Shown piece after piece: positions 1 through 8,438 of a stretch of DNA of 64,000 nucleotides. Source of the DNA: a virus; IMG/VR virus record IMGVR_UViG_3300042319_002138, positions 62,001-126,000 of that record; one strand, given 5' to 3'. How positions within the stretch are numbered: position 1 is the first letter of the stretch; the number at the start of each line of letters is the position of its first letter. The notes beneath the pieces are model-generated. The model made no database searches. It was not told the DNA's origin and worked only from the letters and a program-made list of their open reading frames with translations. The position numbers and the translations under genes are program-made.

Positions 1-1480
1 CCCCAACAAAATCTCTTTTTGGTGATACGTCTGGTAAAGCTAAATTATTTTCATAAGACCATGCCATCATTAAAGTTTTCCACATTGTTGCGGTACCCAT
101 TGTAATTGAACGAACAAAGTTAGTCGGAACTAAAGCTGCGGTTAAGAATCCTGCTTGTGCATAAATGTCATCAACTTGTTCAGTTTCCCAAAGGTCATCA
201 TGAAGATATTCTTTAATTAAAAATTGACCGTCAACTATATTCCAAGTGTCTTCATAGGCATCAATAATTTCACCTTCAATTTCTTTCGGGTTTGGTTTAT
301 TTCCGTCTAATGAATACCACTGACCACTAGTCGGGTTATAATGATATTTTTTATTTTCTTTCCAAATCTTACCTAATTGAGCTCCATCAATATAAACACG
401 GTTGGGTCTTTCGATATTAGCCTCCTTAGCAATATATTTCAAACCACCTTCTTGTAAATTTGAATTTAAAGCCATCGCCTGTCTAACTCTGTGGTAAGTG
501 TCCATCACATTATAACCCCATAGTTGGGTTTGTTCATATTCCTCAGTTTCAGCACCCAATTTTAAACTAGCTTTTTTTCTAGATGCTTTAATCATTGGAT
601 GTTTTGTTTTAATAATGTCGTCAGTATTTAAACCTAAAAGTTGAGCACGTCCAGGAATTAATGTTTTCTTAACTTCAATCTTTCTTGTTTTTGGGTGTGT
701 GTATTTTTGTTCTTCTGTTCTGCCTATAAGGTAAGTCCAGTCAAAGTTTTCTGAGTTGTAACCAATAATAACTGTTGGTTCTAGTTCATGTATAATTTCA
801 AAAAATTCTTTTAACATTTTTTTTTCACCCTCTTTAGTATACTCACCGTCATTGTCGTAAGCAGTTAAAAGTTTTTGGAACCCACGATTATCTTTAATCC
901 CAATCATAAAAGCATGCCCTTCTGCTGGGTCAAGACTTGTGGTCTCAATATCGAATGTTAATTTGTGAACTTCTGTGTAATCCTCATAACCTTTAAATAA
1001 TCTTTTACCTGTTTGAATCATGAATTGTTCTACAGGGGGTAAAATTTGTATTAATCTTTTATCTCTATCCCAAGGATTGATTCCACCTTTTTTAAAGAAA
1101 TTAATTAGGTCACGGTAAGTACCTGTTGTTTTAACCAAAAAACTAAAACCATCTTCAAGTCTTTCGTTATCATCAGTATTTAATTTTTGTGTACTTATAC
1201 CATATTTTTTGGCCTCACGTCTAATGACATCTAGGTCATCACCGTAAAAACCACTTCCTCTTAATGATTTGGTCCAACAAAAAGGTGTAAATTTTTGGAC
1301 TTTAATTTTTTTACCCTTATTAGGGTCATCGATAATTAAATAAACTTTGTTGGTTTCGTCAATTGACCAATCGTCTGTTTGGTCTAATTCAATTGAGACA
1401 ATATATTTTTCAGGGTCATGTCCTTCTAAAAATAATTTAATGTCTTCAGGGGTTGCCTGTTTGATTTTTTCTTTTTTCAT
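1..1480 (-). CDS. Family B DNA polymerase, N-terminal part (cut by left edge)
   Basis: The reading frame starts at the ATG at 1480 and stays open to the window edge, giving about 493 residues. It is the N-terminal and 3'-5' exonuclease part of a T4 gp43-like replicative polymerase. The three exonuclease motifs are visible: Exo I DIE at about 177-179, Exo II NSENFD at about 242-247, and Exo III YNVMD at about 323-327. All the acidic metal ligands are kept, so proofreading should be active. The polymerase palm motifs (such as DTD) would lie beyond position 1. The gene is transcribed away from the sulfotransferase gene, with a 106-bp spacer. The family call is firm; the T4-type assignment also rests on the other T4-like genes here. 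Confidence 0.93.
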   Translation of the reverse strand, partial: MKKEKIKQATPEDIKLFLEGHDPEKYIVSIELDQTDDWSIDETNKVYLIIDDPNKGKKIKVQKFTPFCWTKSLRGSGFYGDDLDVIRREAKKYGISTQKLNTDDNERLEDGFSFLVKTTGTYRDLINFFKKGGINPWDRDKRLIQILPPVEQFMIQTGKRLFKGYEDYTEVHKLTFDIETTSLDPAEGHAFMIGIKDNRGFQKLLTAYDNDGEYTKEGEKKMLKEFFEIIHELEPTVIIGYNSENFDWTYLIGRTEEQKYTHPKTRKIEVKKTLIPGRAQLLGLNTDDIIKTKHPMIKASRKKASLKLGAETEEYEQTQLWGYNVMDTYHRVRQAMALNSNLQEGGLKYIAKEANIERPNRVYIDGAQLGKIWKENKKYHYNPTSGQWYSLDGNKPNPKEIEGEIIDAYEDTWNIVDGQFLIKEYLHDDLWETEQVDDIYAQAGFLTAALVPTNFVRSITMGTATMWKTLMMAWSYENNLALPDVSPKRDFVG

Positions 1481-1586
1481 AAACTTTTTTGATTTTTGGT
1501 ACGGGGTAAATCTTAACCTCTCGTTATTTTATTAATTATACTACATTTATAAATAAAAACAAATATATTTATGATAAAAATAAGTT
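1481..1586. promoter_or_regulatory. Divergent intergenic region, polymerase / sulfotransferase
   Basis: This 106-bp AT-rich spacer lies between two divergent genes. On the plus strand it holds ATATTTATGATAAAAA just before the sulfotransferase start, a close match to the late-promoter candidate used elsewhere in the window. On the minus strand a TTTATTTATAAA stretch points towards the polymerase. No Shine-Dalgarno sequence precedes either start. Confidence 0.4.
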
Positions 1587-2366
1587 ATGTTTTTAAATAA
1601 AATAAATGTAAATAAATTAGATAATATAAAATATTTTGTTTTTTGTAGTGGAAAAACAGGGTCTAGAACTTTATTTGGTGGTATGAAAAATAAGTTTGGT
1701 TCTAACTCTGTCATACATTTACACAGTACGGCTCATTTTAAAGGTGGTCACCCAAGACACGGTGATGTAAAAAAATTAATTACTGACAGCTCAAAAAAAT
1801 TTGATAAAATCTATATTATAGATTCTTACAGGGAACCTTTTGAAAGGGGTATTTCCTCTTTTTTTCAGAACATAGACAAACATTGTCCTAATTGGCGCTC
1901 AATGTCAGTTGACGAGATTATCATTTTTTTTAATGAAAATAAATTATACCTTTTGGATATATATCATTCTTATCACGAATCGTGGGGTTATTTTAACATC
2001 CCTGTTGACGTAAGCTTTGATTTTGAAAAAGGTTATATTATTAGGGAACATGAAAATATGGTTTTTGTTAAAACCAGATTAAAAGAATCTCACAGATGGA
2101 ATCAGATATTTTCGGAAGTATTTGGGTCAGATATTAACTTTAATTATGAAAATGATTCTAGTGACAAAGATTATTTTACACTATATTCCGAATTTAAACA
2201 AAAATATAAATTACCACAAGAAATTAAAAATAATTTTTTATCTATTTTAAAGTCTGATTTAAATGACTTAAATAGAACTACCCCTTTTTATTTGACTTGG
2301 TCTGAGATGAAAAAGTTTATGACTAAAACAGAGATAAGTAATTACTTAAAAAAGTGGATTTATTAA
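1587..2366 (+). CDS. PAPS-dependent sulfotransferase-like protein
   Basis: This 259-aa protein is soluble, with no signal peptide. Residues 16-29 (YFVFCSGKTGSRTL) resemble the 5'-phosphosulfate-binding loop of sulfotransferases. Residues 79-93 (DSYREPFERGISSFF) match the 3'-phosphate-binding strand-helix motif, with the usual Arg and Ser. The family moves a sulfo group from PAPS to a sugar, protein or small molecule. The APS kinase gene at 5863-6828 would make that donor, which supports the call. The gene is convergent with the glycosyltransferase operon and ends 30 bp from it. The acceptor cannot be told. Other P-loop-like transferases are possible, but the paired motifs favour a sulfotransferase. 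Confidence 0.72.
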   Translation: MFLNKINVNKLDNIKYFVFCSGKTGSRTLFGGMKNKFGSNSVIHLHSTAHFKGGHPRHGDVKKLITDSSKKFDKIYIIDSYREPFERGISSFFQNIDKHCPNWRSMSVDEIIIFFNENKLYLLDIYHSYHESWGYFNIPVDVSFDFEKGYIIREHENMVFVKTRLKESHRWNQIFSEVFGSDINFNYENDSSDKDYFTLYSEFKQKYKLPQEIKNNFLSILKSDLNDLNRTTPFYLTWSEMKKFMTKTEISNYLKKWIY

Positions 2367-2396
2367 AATTCATTATTAAATATTGGCATTATAAAA

Positions 2397-3260
2397 TTAT
2401 GTGTTTAAAATTATTTTTTTTAAGAATCCTTTAATACTTTCTTTTGAATACGAATTTTTTATTTTATCACCAATTAACCAAGGTTCTTTAAATTTTTTTA
2501 AATATTCCTCATTGTTATTATCCAAATAAATAATATATTCAATCATTTCGTTTTCATTTTTAAAATCATAATAATTTATAAAACTATTTGTGTTAAAGTC
2601 TTCATGTACTAATGGATTTCCCCAATATATAGGAATTGTATTTGCCAACATAGCGTTAGTTAATTTTTCAGAAGTATATCCTAGATATTCAACATTCTCA
2701 AAAGCTAAGGAAAATTTGTATTTTTTTTGGAAATCTAACTTATCAATAACACCTTCATTACCTATGTTATTGAGGAATCTACCACCTGAGTCGACTTTTT
2801 TATATTTACTTAATTTAAGAAAAAAATCATTTCTAAAAGAACATAATGGGTTAGATACAACAAAATTACAAAAATCCCTATTACACGAATCATCAATAAT
2901 ATTTTTATTTTCTAATTGGTAATAACTGTCACCCCATATAACATATAATGGTAACCTAAAATGATTATCACGTTCAATCCAATCATAACTCATCGAATAA
3001 TCACATTCATTATAGTTTGGGTGAACTGGTTCTCCAGAATAAAAAATTTTCTTACAATTATAATCTCTGTGTTTGACACCTCTTTTGTTATTAAAATAAC
3101 AACCGTTTTCATCAAAAACTGAAAAAAATAAAATGTCTGGATTTTCACTTATTGTAACATCAAAATCTTCTTTTAGTAAATTAAAAAATGGATTATTTAA
3201 TTTATCAAATCCTGACCAAAAATCAGAAAAATTTATTTTTAATTTATTGGAATTTGTCAT
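2397..3260 (-). CDS. GT10-family (alpha-1,3-fucosyltransferase-like) glycosyltransferase
   Basis: The 287-aa protein carries the GT10 C-terminal signature at about residues 180-230: FSLAFENV, GYTSEKL, IPIYWGNP, then DFN and SFINY. In known GT10 enzymes this region binds GDP-fucose. The N-terminal half (FSGEPVHPNY-like segment, WIERDNHFRLP) also fits the acceptor-side fold. It has no membrane segment, so it should act in the host cytoplasm. It is the last gene of the minus-strand glycan operon and overlaps the gene before it by 17 bp, which suggests translational coupling. The sugar donor could differ from GDP-fucose. The target, whether host surface glycan, phage DNA or virion protein, is unknown. 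Confidence 0.85.
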   Translation of the reverse strand: MTNSNKLKINFSDFWSGFDKLNNPFFNLLKEDFDVTISENPDILFFSVFDENGCYFNNKRGVKHRDYNCKKIFYSGEPVHPNYNECDYSMSYDWIERDNHFRLPLYVIWGDSYYQLENKNIIDDSCNRDFCNFVVSNPLCSFRNDFFLKLSKYKKVDSGGRFLNNIGNEGVIDKLDFQKKYKFSLAFENVEYLGYTSEKLTNAMLANTIPIYWGNPLVHEDFNTNSFINYYDFKNENEMIEYIIYLDNNNEEYLKKFKEPWLIGDKIKNSYSKESIKGFLKKIILNT

Positions 3261-4953
3261 TTAAATACGTTTTTATTTCATTTTCAAAATATTTAGAGTT
3301 ACCATTTATTCCATGACTTTTAACTAAATATCTAGATAATGATTCATCTATGAATCCTATTTTTTTATTATTGTAACCCAACCTTAACCAAAGTTCCCAA
3401 TCGTCTAAACAATCGCCTAGTTCAAGAATTTTATTGTCATAACACCCTAATTCTATTAAAGTTTTTTTATTAAACATTGCCATAGCATCTATATAGTTAT
3501 TTTTTTTTAAATCATGGTAATTAAATACTTTGTTAGATATATGATATATAAAATTATTTAATTCATCAAAACAATCTATTTTAGAATAAACAGCATCTAA
3601 ATCGTTTGATTTTAAATAATTTAGGTGTTTGATTAGGCAATCTTCATATATCTCATTATCAGCATCTAACATAAAAACATAATCACCTAATGATTCTCTT
3701 ATCGCTATATTTCTAGTATCTACTGTACCAGTATTTTTTTCTTTCTTTATTATAGTAAGGTTTATATCTTTGTTTAAAAAATTTATTATTTTTTTTAATG
3801 AATTGTCCGATGAATTATCATCAATAACTAAAACCTCAATATTTTTTAATTTATTTTTAATTACGGATTTTATTGATTTCTCAATGTATTTCTCATAGTT
3901 ATATGAAGTTATTATTACAGTTATTTCTGACTTTGTTAAATTATGATTTTTTATTATCTCATATTTATTTGTTAACAAGGATATATTTTTAATTTTTTTA
4001 GAAATTAATAATTTTTTTTCATATTTTTTTATAAAAAACTCACCATCAACAAAGTTATAAATTTTATGAAATCCAAATGGGTCGTCATAAAAATTTAAAT
4101 TATCTTTAAAATTGTATGAAGGTTCTATACTAAATTTTTTGGTGTCACCCATATCTTTATAGTAAAGATGGTTATATATTGAATAATAAACATCTTCTGG
4201 TATTTTTTCTAAGTCGTCAAATCCATTGGTAATTATTTTTTTAAAATTTTTATCGTTTAGTGCTTTTTTTATTAAACTAATACTTCTTAGTGATAACCCA
4301 CCGTTTCCTTGTGTCATATTAATAAATGTAATATTTGTTATCATTTTTTGAATTCCTTTAGTATGGTCCAATCCCCAGTTAGCCCCTAAATAGTCAAATT
4401 CTAAAAAGTAATCATCAAAATTTTTATAAATAAAAGTATCTGTTTGGTAAATTAAAACTTTTTCACAATCAATCTCATCCCAAAAGTTAATATCTAGTAA
4501 TAAGTTGTTATAATCGTTTCTATTTAATTCTCTTTTAATTAATCTAATTTCTATTTCTAAACTAATTTGGTTACAAATAGATTTAATTTGTTTGTAATTA
4601 TTTTGGTGACAATAAATAATGTGACCCCAACCGTCACCCAATTTTTGAATGGTGTTTTTTATAACAAATTCATTATGGTCTAAATTTCTGGTTTCAATTA
4701 TTAATGATTTCTTTTTTGATGATTTATCTATTTTTGGAAATTCTTTTGGTAGATGATTTGTTATATTTTTACAAATTTCTATGAATTTGGTAAAATCTAT
4801 TTTATTGCCATAAATAATTCTATTCTCAAATTGTCCATGATTTAAATAATGTGTATTAGCATCATTTTTTGTTTTAAGACCAGCGTTTCTTAAATCTTCA
4901 TAATACCCCAAATAGAATTCCCAATCAAAATCTTCAGGTAATTTATTTTTCAT
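3244..4953 (-). CDS. Two-domain glycosyltransferase (DUF5672-like plus GT2)
   Basis: The protein has 569 residues and two catalytic-type domains. Residues ~70-270 (SLIIETRNLDH, KVLIYQTDTFIYKNFDDYFLEFDYLGANW, GNGGLSLRS) match the DUF5672 type of glycosyltransferase. Residues ~345-560 are a GT2 GT-A domain: VIITSYNYEKYIEKSIKSV, a VIDDNSSD nucleotide-binding segment, and a FMLDADNE DxD metal site. The short N-terminal part (FDWEFYLGYYEDLRNAG) resembles the tags found on many surface-glycan transferases. It overlaps both neighbours by 11-17 bp. It probably adds two different sugars in sequence. Donors and acceptor are not readable from sequence. Confidence 0.82.
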   Translation of the reverse strand: MKNKLPEDFDWEFYLGYYEDLRNAGLKTKNDANTHYLNHGQFENRIIYGNKIDFTKFIEICKNITNHLPKEFPKIDKSSKKKSLIIETRNLDHNEFVIKNTIQKLGDGWGHIIYCHQNNYKQIKSICNQISLEIEIRLIKRELNRNDYNNLLLDINFWDEIDCEKVLIYQTDTFIYKNFDDYFLEFDYLGANWGLDHTKGIQKMITNITFINMTQGNGGLSLRSISLIKKALNDKNFKKIITNGFDDLEKIPEDVYYSIYNHLYYKDMGDTKKFSIEPSYNFKDNLNFYDDPFGFHKIYNFVDGEFFIKKYEKKLLISKKIKNISLLTNKYEIIKNHNLTKSEITVIITSYNYEKYIEKSIKSVIKNKLKNIEVLVIDDNSSDNSLKKIINFLNKDINLTIIKKEKNTGTVDTRNIAIRESLGDYVFMLDADNEIYEDCLIKHLNYLKSNDLDAVYSKIDCFDELNNFIYHISNKVFNYHDLKKNNYIDAMAMFNKKTLIELGCYDNKILELGDCLDDWELWLRLGYNNKKIGFIDESLSRYLVKSHGINGNSKYFENEIKTYLNDKFQ

Positions 4954-5410
4954 TTGTTTTATTTTTAATATCTTTTTTAATTCTTATATATTTATACCAC
5001 AATCTTTCATGACCAAAATATATAAATGGCTTCATAATAAGTTCACCAACACCAAGCAATGTCGAAACCTCAATTGTCGCACCTAACGAATATGCAACGA
5101 CAACTGTAGTTAAGGTTCCTAAAAATCTATAACTAACTGTTTTTAAAATATGTCTAATTAAAACAGATTCTTCTTTTATAGTTTTTATATATGCGACATT
5201 ATTTTCGACACTACAATAACCAACACAACTAACATGCCATTTATAATCATTAATTTCCGGTAACCAATCTTTAGTTGTTTGAGTGTGTCCATCAATAATG
5301 ATGTCTGAAACTAATGTCTCGTTACCGTTTTCAATTAATCTCCATCTTCCATCATCAGTTTTTGAATCTGTGTTAAATCTGATTTGATAAGTTTTACTTT
5401 GTATTTGCAT
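4943..5410 (-). CDS. DUF2061 membrane protein with extra N-terminal domain
   Basis: The 155-aa protein has two parts. Residues 1-78 form a soluble domain (KTYQIRFNTDS, DGRWRLIENGNE, TKDWLPEINDYKWHVSC) that I do not recognise by function. Residues ~82-143 match DUF2061: LIRHILKTVSYRFLGTLTT, a hydrophobic stretch with two short membrane helices, and the closing FGHERLWYKY. From memory, DUF2061 proteins turn up beside sulfate-activation genes in bacteria. Here the gene sits two genes from the APS kinase, so a role in sulfate or PAPS supply is plausible but unproven. It overlaps the genes on both sides, so it is firmly inside the operon. Confidence 0.7.
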   Translation of the reverse strand: MQIQSKTYQIRFNTDSKTDDGRWRLIENGNETLVSDIIIDGHTQTTKDWLPEINDYKWHVSCVGYCSVENNVAYIKTIKEESVLIRHILKTVSYRFLGTLTTVVVAYSLGATIEVSTLLGVGELIMKPFIYFGHERLWYKYIRIKKDIKNKTNEK

Positions 5411-5858
5411 ATGTTAAAAAATTAATTATATAATCTTGTATCGATTCGTCCACCATATCCTTCCATTTGTCGTCTCCTTTAGCGATTGAGTTTCTTATTC
5501 CTGTTGCAGATATGAATCCGATATTATCTGGCGGTGTAAATTCATTTATTTCATACCCAACACCTCTACCGTAATTAACGGATTCAATATCAGGAATAAT
5601 GATAACTTTAACATCATCACCTTTTGAGTTATGATATTCTTCAATCATCTTTACCGTTTGTTTAGTGGTAAATGGATTTTTATCATCAGGTTCAATATCC
5701 CTAACCATTATTAAAGCTGGTATTCCCTCATTTAACTTTTGTTGTATTAGGTTAACATGTCCGTAGTGGTATGGTTGATATCGACCTATAAAAATAGCGT
5801 ATTTTTTATCTTTATTTGTGGTGGGTTGTCCACCGTGGTTTTTCTTTTCCCAACTCAT
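5394..5858 (-). CDS. HxGH-family nucleotidyltransferase
   Basis: The 154-aa protein belongs to the cytidylyl/adenylyltransferase superfamily. The HxGH nucleotide-binding motif is at residues 25-34 (GRYQPYHYGH) and the closing ISxTxIR motif at about 124-132 (ISATGIRNS). These enzymes transfer AMP or CMP from a nucleoside triphosphate to a phosphorylated substrate and release pyrophosphate. NMN adenylyltransferase, phosphopantetheine adenylyltransferase and ATP sulfurylase all share the fold. The gene ends 4 bp before the APS kinase-HAD gene, so an ATP-sulfurylase-like role making APS is attractive, but the sequence alone does not decide. NMN adenylyltransferase (NAD salvage) is the main alternative. 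Confidence 0.75.
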   Translation of the reverse strand: MSWEKKNHGGQPTTNKDKKYAIFIGRYQPYHYGHVNLIQQKLNEGIPALIMVRDIEPDDKNPFTTKQTVKMIEEYHNSKGDDVKVIIIPDIESVNYGRGVGYEINEFTPPDNIGFISATGIRNSIAKGDDKWKDMVDESIQDYIINFLTYANTK

Positions 5859-5862
5859 AGTT

Positions 5863-6828
5863 TTATTTTTTTATTTTAGGGTGTAATTGTAATTCATTTA
5901 AACACTTTTCCCAATTTTCAAACAACATACCTCTATCATCGATATAGACAGTTGCCGGGAATTTATGGTTAGAAACCTCAGTTATGTATTTAGATAAACC
6001 ATATTTTTCTAACCAAGGGTTGATAACCTCTTTTGGTCTTGATGAGAGAATTTTAAGGATATAACCCTCTTCATGTAATTTCTTAAGAGATTCTTCAGTA
6101 CCTTCCATGGGAGGGTCGTAAGCATTGCCTAAACCTTTAAATCCTTTAGAATATTTATGAATAACACCATCAAAATCAATTGCGATGGTATTTCTTTTAT
6201 CTAAGTTGTTTACTTCCTTCAAATTAGATTCAATGATACCTAAGTCTTTTAAGTCTACTATAATCACGTCAGTACATTGTTCTATCGACCATTTATCAGT
6301 GTCTAGTGTTCTAAATGGTTTAATTGGTTCTTCGTATGGTGAGTCTATTCCAGTAAATTGTTTAATTTCACCTGCTCTCGCTTTTTTATATAACCCTTTA
6401 GGGTCACGTTGTTCACAAATATCTAAATCTGCTTTTACATAAACCTCTAAAAAGTTATCTCTACCAATAATATCTTTTGCTTTTTCTCTTTCTTCTCTAA
6501 ATGGTGAAATAAATGCTGTAATAACAATTACACCAGAATCAGATAAAAGTTTAGCTACCTCAGCAATTCTCCTAATATTTTCTTTTCTGTCATCATCAGA
6601 AAAACCTAAATCTTTGTTAAGGCCCATTCTAATATTATCACCATCTAAGATATAAGCTAATTTACCTTCTTTTTGGAGTCTAAGTGCTAATTCATTTGCT
6701 ATTGTTGATTTACCTGACGCTGATAACCCAGTTAACCAAATAACTGGCGATTTTTGTTTAATAAGTTTTTGCCTATCTTCTTTTGTTACCACATGTTTGT
6801 GTTCTATTAAATTTGTATTCATTTTCAT
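5863..6828 (-). CDS. cysC: Adenylylsulfate (APS) kinase fused to HAD-like phosphatase
   Basis: Residues ~25-200 are a full APS kinase: Walker A GLSASGKST at 34-42, the DGDNIR motif at ~62-67, GLNKDLGFSDDDR, and FISPFREER. The enzyme phosphorylates APS to PAPS, the sulfo donor. Residues ~212-315 are a second, HAD-like domain starting IAIDFDGVIHKY (DxDG motif), with LSSRP and YIDDRG further on. It starts at 6828 because that ATG overlaps the TGA of the upstream glycosyltransferase (ATGA). The HAD half could remove the 3'-phosphate of PAP, the by-product of sulfotransfer, or act on a sugar phosphate; this is inference. The kinase call is firm, the HAD substrate is open. Confidence 0.9.
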   Translation of the reverse strand: MKMNTNLIEHKHVVTKEDRQKLIKQKSPVIWLTGLSASGKSTIANELALRLQKEGKLAYILDGDNIRMGLNKDLGFSDDDRKENIRRIAEVAKLLSDSGVIVITAFISPFREEREKAKDIIGRDNFLEVYVKADLDICEQRDPKGLYKKARAGEIKQFTGIDSPYEEPIKPFRTLDTDKWSIEQCTDVIIVDLKDLGIIESNLKEVNNLDKRNTIAIDFDGVIHKYSKGFKGLGNAYDPPMEGTEESLKKLHEEGYILKILSSRPKEVINPWLEKYGLSKYITEVSNHKFPATVYIDDRGMLFENWEKCLNELQLHPKIKK

Positions 6829-8399
6829 ATTTTAATAAATTTATCATTTTTATATATAAAAGTATTTATAACTTTAATCCATTTACTAACCAAATTTTTA
6901 TTTTCCAATATAAAAGGGTGAAGTGTTTCTTTAAAATCTTTTTTAGATTCATCTAAATATTTTTCATCATTTTTTCTGGTATAACTTTCTTTATGGTAAG
7001 CAACAGAATAACCATCGTTATAGTTTTTAAACCCATTAGATAATACTTTTATACCTAACTCAACGTCTTCAAAACAATTATTATAATTTTCATTAAAAAG
7101 TCCCATTTTAATAAATAAATCTTTATTTATTAATAGTAATGCGGCTGTATTACAAAAAACTTCTCTAACAGTGTTATTAAAATTATAGTAGTTATTTAAT
7201 TTTTCGTGGGTTAGATTTATGGATGGATAAAGTTCTTCAAAATTGTTAGCATTTAAAACTTTATCGGAATGAACTATAACTCCATTATGTTGTATGGTGT
7301 TATTTGGGTAATGTAACCTACACCCAACAGAACCACAATCTTTATTTGTTAAAAAAACGTTTAACATAGAACTAAGAACATCATTTTTGATTTCAATATC
7401 ATTATTACAAAATAATAAAAAATCGTGACCGTTACCTACATAGTTTTTAACAACATCGTTATTTATTTTAGCGAAATTATAATAATCATACTCAATTATT
7501 TTTAAATTCTTATAATCTTCAAAACTAATTTTTATTTGGTCCAATTCTTCTTTTGTAGACCCAGTATCAGCAATAAAAATACTAAATATGTCATGGTCAC
7601 AATTACTGTAAAATGAATTAACACAATTTATTAAAAGTTCTAAATTTCCTTTTGTTGGTATTATTATTGCTACTTTTTTTAATTTTTTAAAATTTTTTCT
7701 TTTTATTTTTTCGTAAAATATATTTTTAGGTTTTAAATCTAATGGTAAATATTTTTTATATTTTTCTAAAAAAATTTCTTTTATTTTAAAAAATTCTTCA
7801 TTAGGTTTACCCTCTGAATTGTGTGTAATGTCGAAAGAAAATGTAACACCTAATTTTACACCCTCAATAAAATTACTAACACAAAAAGAATGGTCATAAA
7901 AATGAAACCCATTTATATCCTCGTCAAATAGTTTTTTAATTTTATTTTTATCAACAGAAATAAAGAGTCCATCTAGGGTGACTACTTCAATTAAATCATT
8001 AAATTTAGGTGAGTATTTGGTTAACGTTTTTTTGTTATTATTTCTGTGGTAAACTTGTCCCACCATAGTTTGGTCCCTTTTGCTCCAAAAAATACCTGAT
8101 TCAGACATGAAACAAGAACCGGCTTTACCTATAACACCAAACTCAGGATTTTTTAAAAAATCATTTAACAATTTTACACCCCAATTCTGTGATAAAAAAA
8201 TATCATCATGACAAAAAACTAGAATATCGTATTTAGATTCTTTTAATCCTCTATTGTAAATTTCTGATAAGGAAAACTCATTTTGATTATTATATAATAA
8301 TATTTCATATTCCTTTAAACCAATAGTTTTTTTTATGTGATTTTTAAACTTATCAACACATAAATTGTCTTTATTAGAAGAAACAATAACACTAATCAT
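6825..8399 (-). CDS. Two-domain GT2-like glycosyltransferase
   Basis: The protein has 524 residues with two GT-A-like halves. Residues 1-225 begin MISVIVSSNKDN and contain a CHDDIFLSQNW DxD-like motif. Residues ~238-510 begin VAIIIPTKGNLELLINC, contain IADTGS and a CNNDIEI metal-binding motif, and end in the H-N-G and FCNTAALLL segments seen in rhamnosyltransferase-type GT2 enzymes. It is the first gene of the minus-strand glycan operon, preceded by a late-type motif (8407-8421). No membrane segment is seen. It probably builds a glycan together with the two following transferases. Which sugars it uses is unknown. Confidence 0.83.
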   Translation of the reverse strand: MISVIVSSNKDNLCVDKFKNHIKKTIGLKEYEILLYNNQNEFSLSEIYNRGLKESKYDILVFCHDDIFLSQNWGVKLLNDFLKNPEFGVIGKAGSCFMSESGIFWSKRDQTMVGQVYHRNNNKKTLTKYSPKFNDLIEVVTLDGLFISVDKNKIKKLFDEDINGFHFYDHSFCVSNFIEGVKLGVTFSFDITHNSEGKPNEEFFKIKEIFLEKYKKYLPLDLKPKNIFYEKIKRKNFKKLKKVAIIIPTKGNLELLINCVNSFYSNCDHDIFSIFIADTGSTKEELDQIKISFEDYKNLKIIEYDYYNFAKINNDVVKNYVGNGHDFLLFCNNDIEIKNDVLSSMLNVFLTNKDCGSVGCRLHYPNNTIQHNGVIVHSDKVLNANNFEELYPSINLTHEKLNNYYNFNNTVREVFCNTAALLLINKDLFIKMGLFNENYNNCFEDVELGIKVLSNGFKNYNDGYSVAYHKESYTRKNDEKYLDESKKDFKETLHPFILENKNLVSKWIKVINTFIYKNDKFIKI

Positions 8400-8406
8400 T
8401 ATATAA

Positions 8407-8421
8407 CTTTTTATAAATAAA
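8407..8421 (-). promoter_or_regulatory. Late-type promoter candidate for the glycan operon
   Basis: Read on the minus strand this is TTTATTTATAAAAAG, ending 7 bp before the start of the 524-aa glycosyltransferase. It is a partial match to the recurring ATATTTATnAnnAAA motif. Confidence 0.4.
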
Positions 8422-8438
8422 ACCTTATTTTTTAAAAT

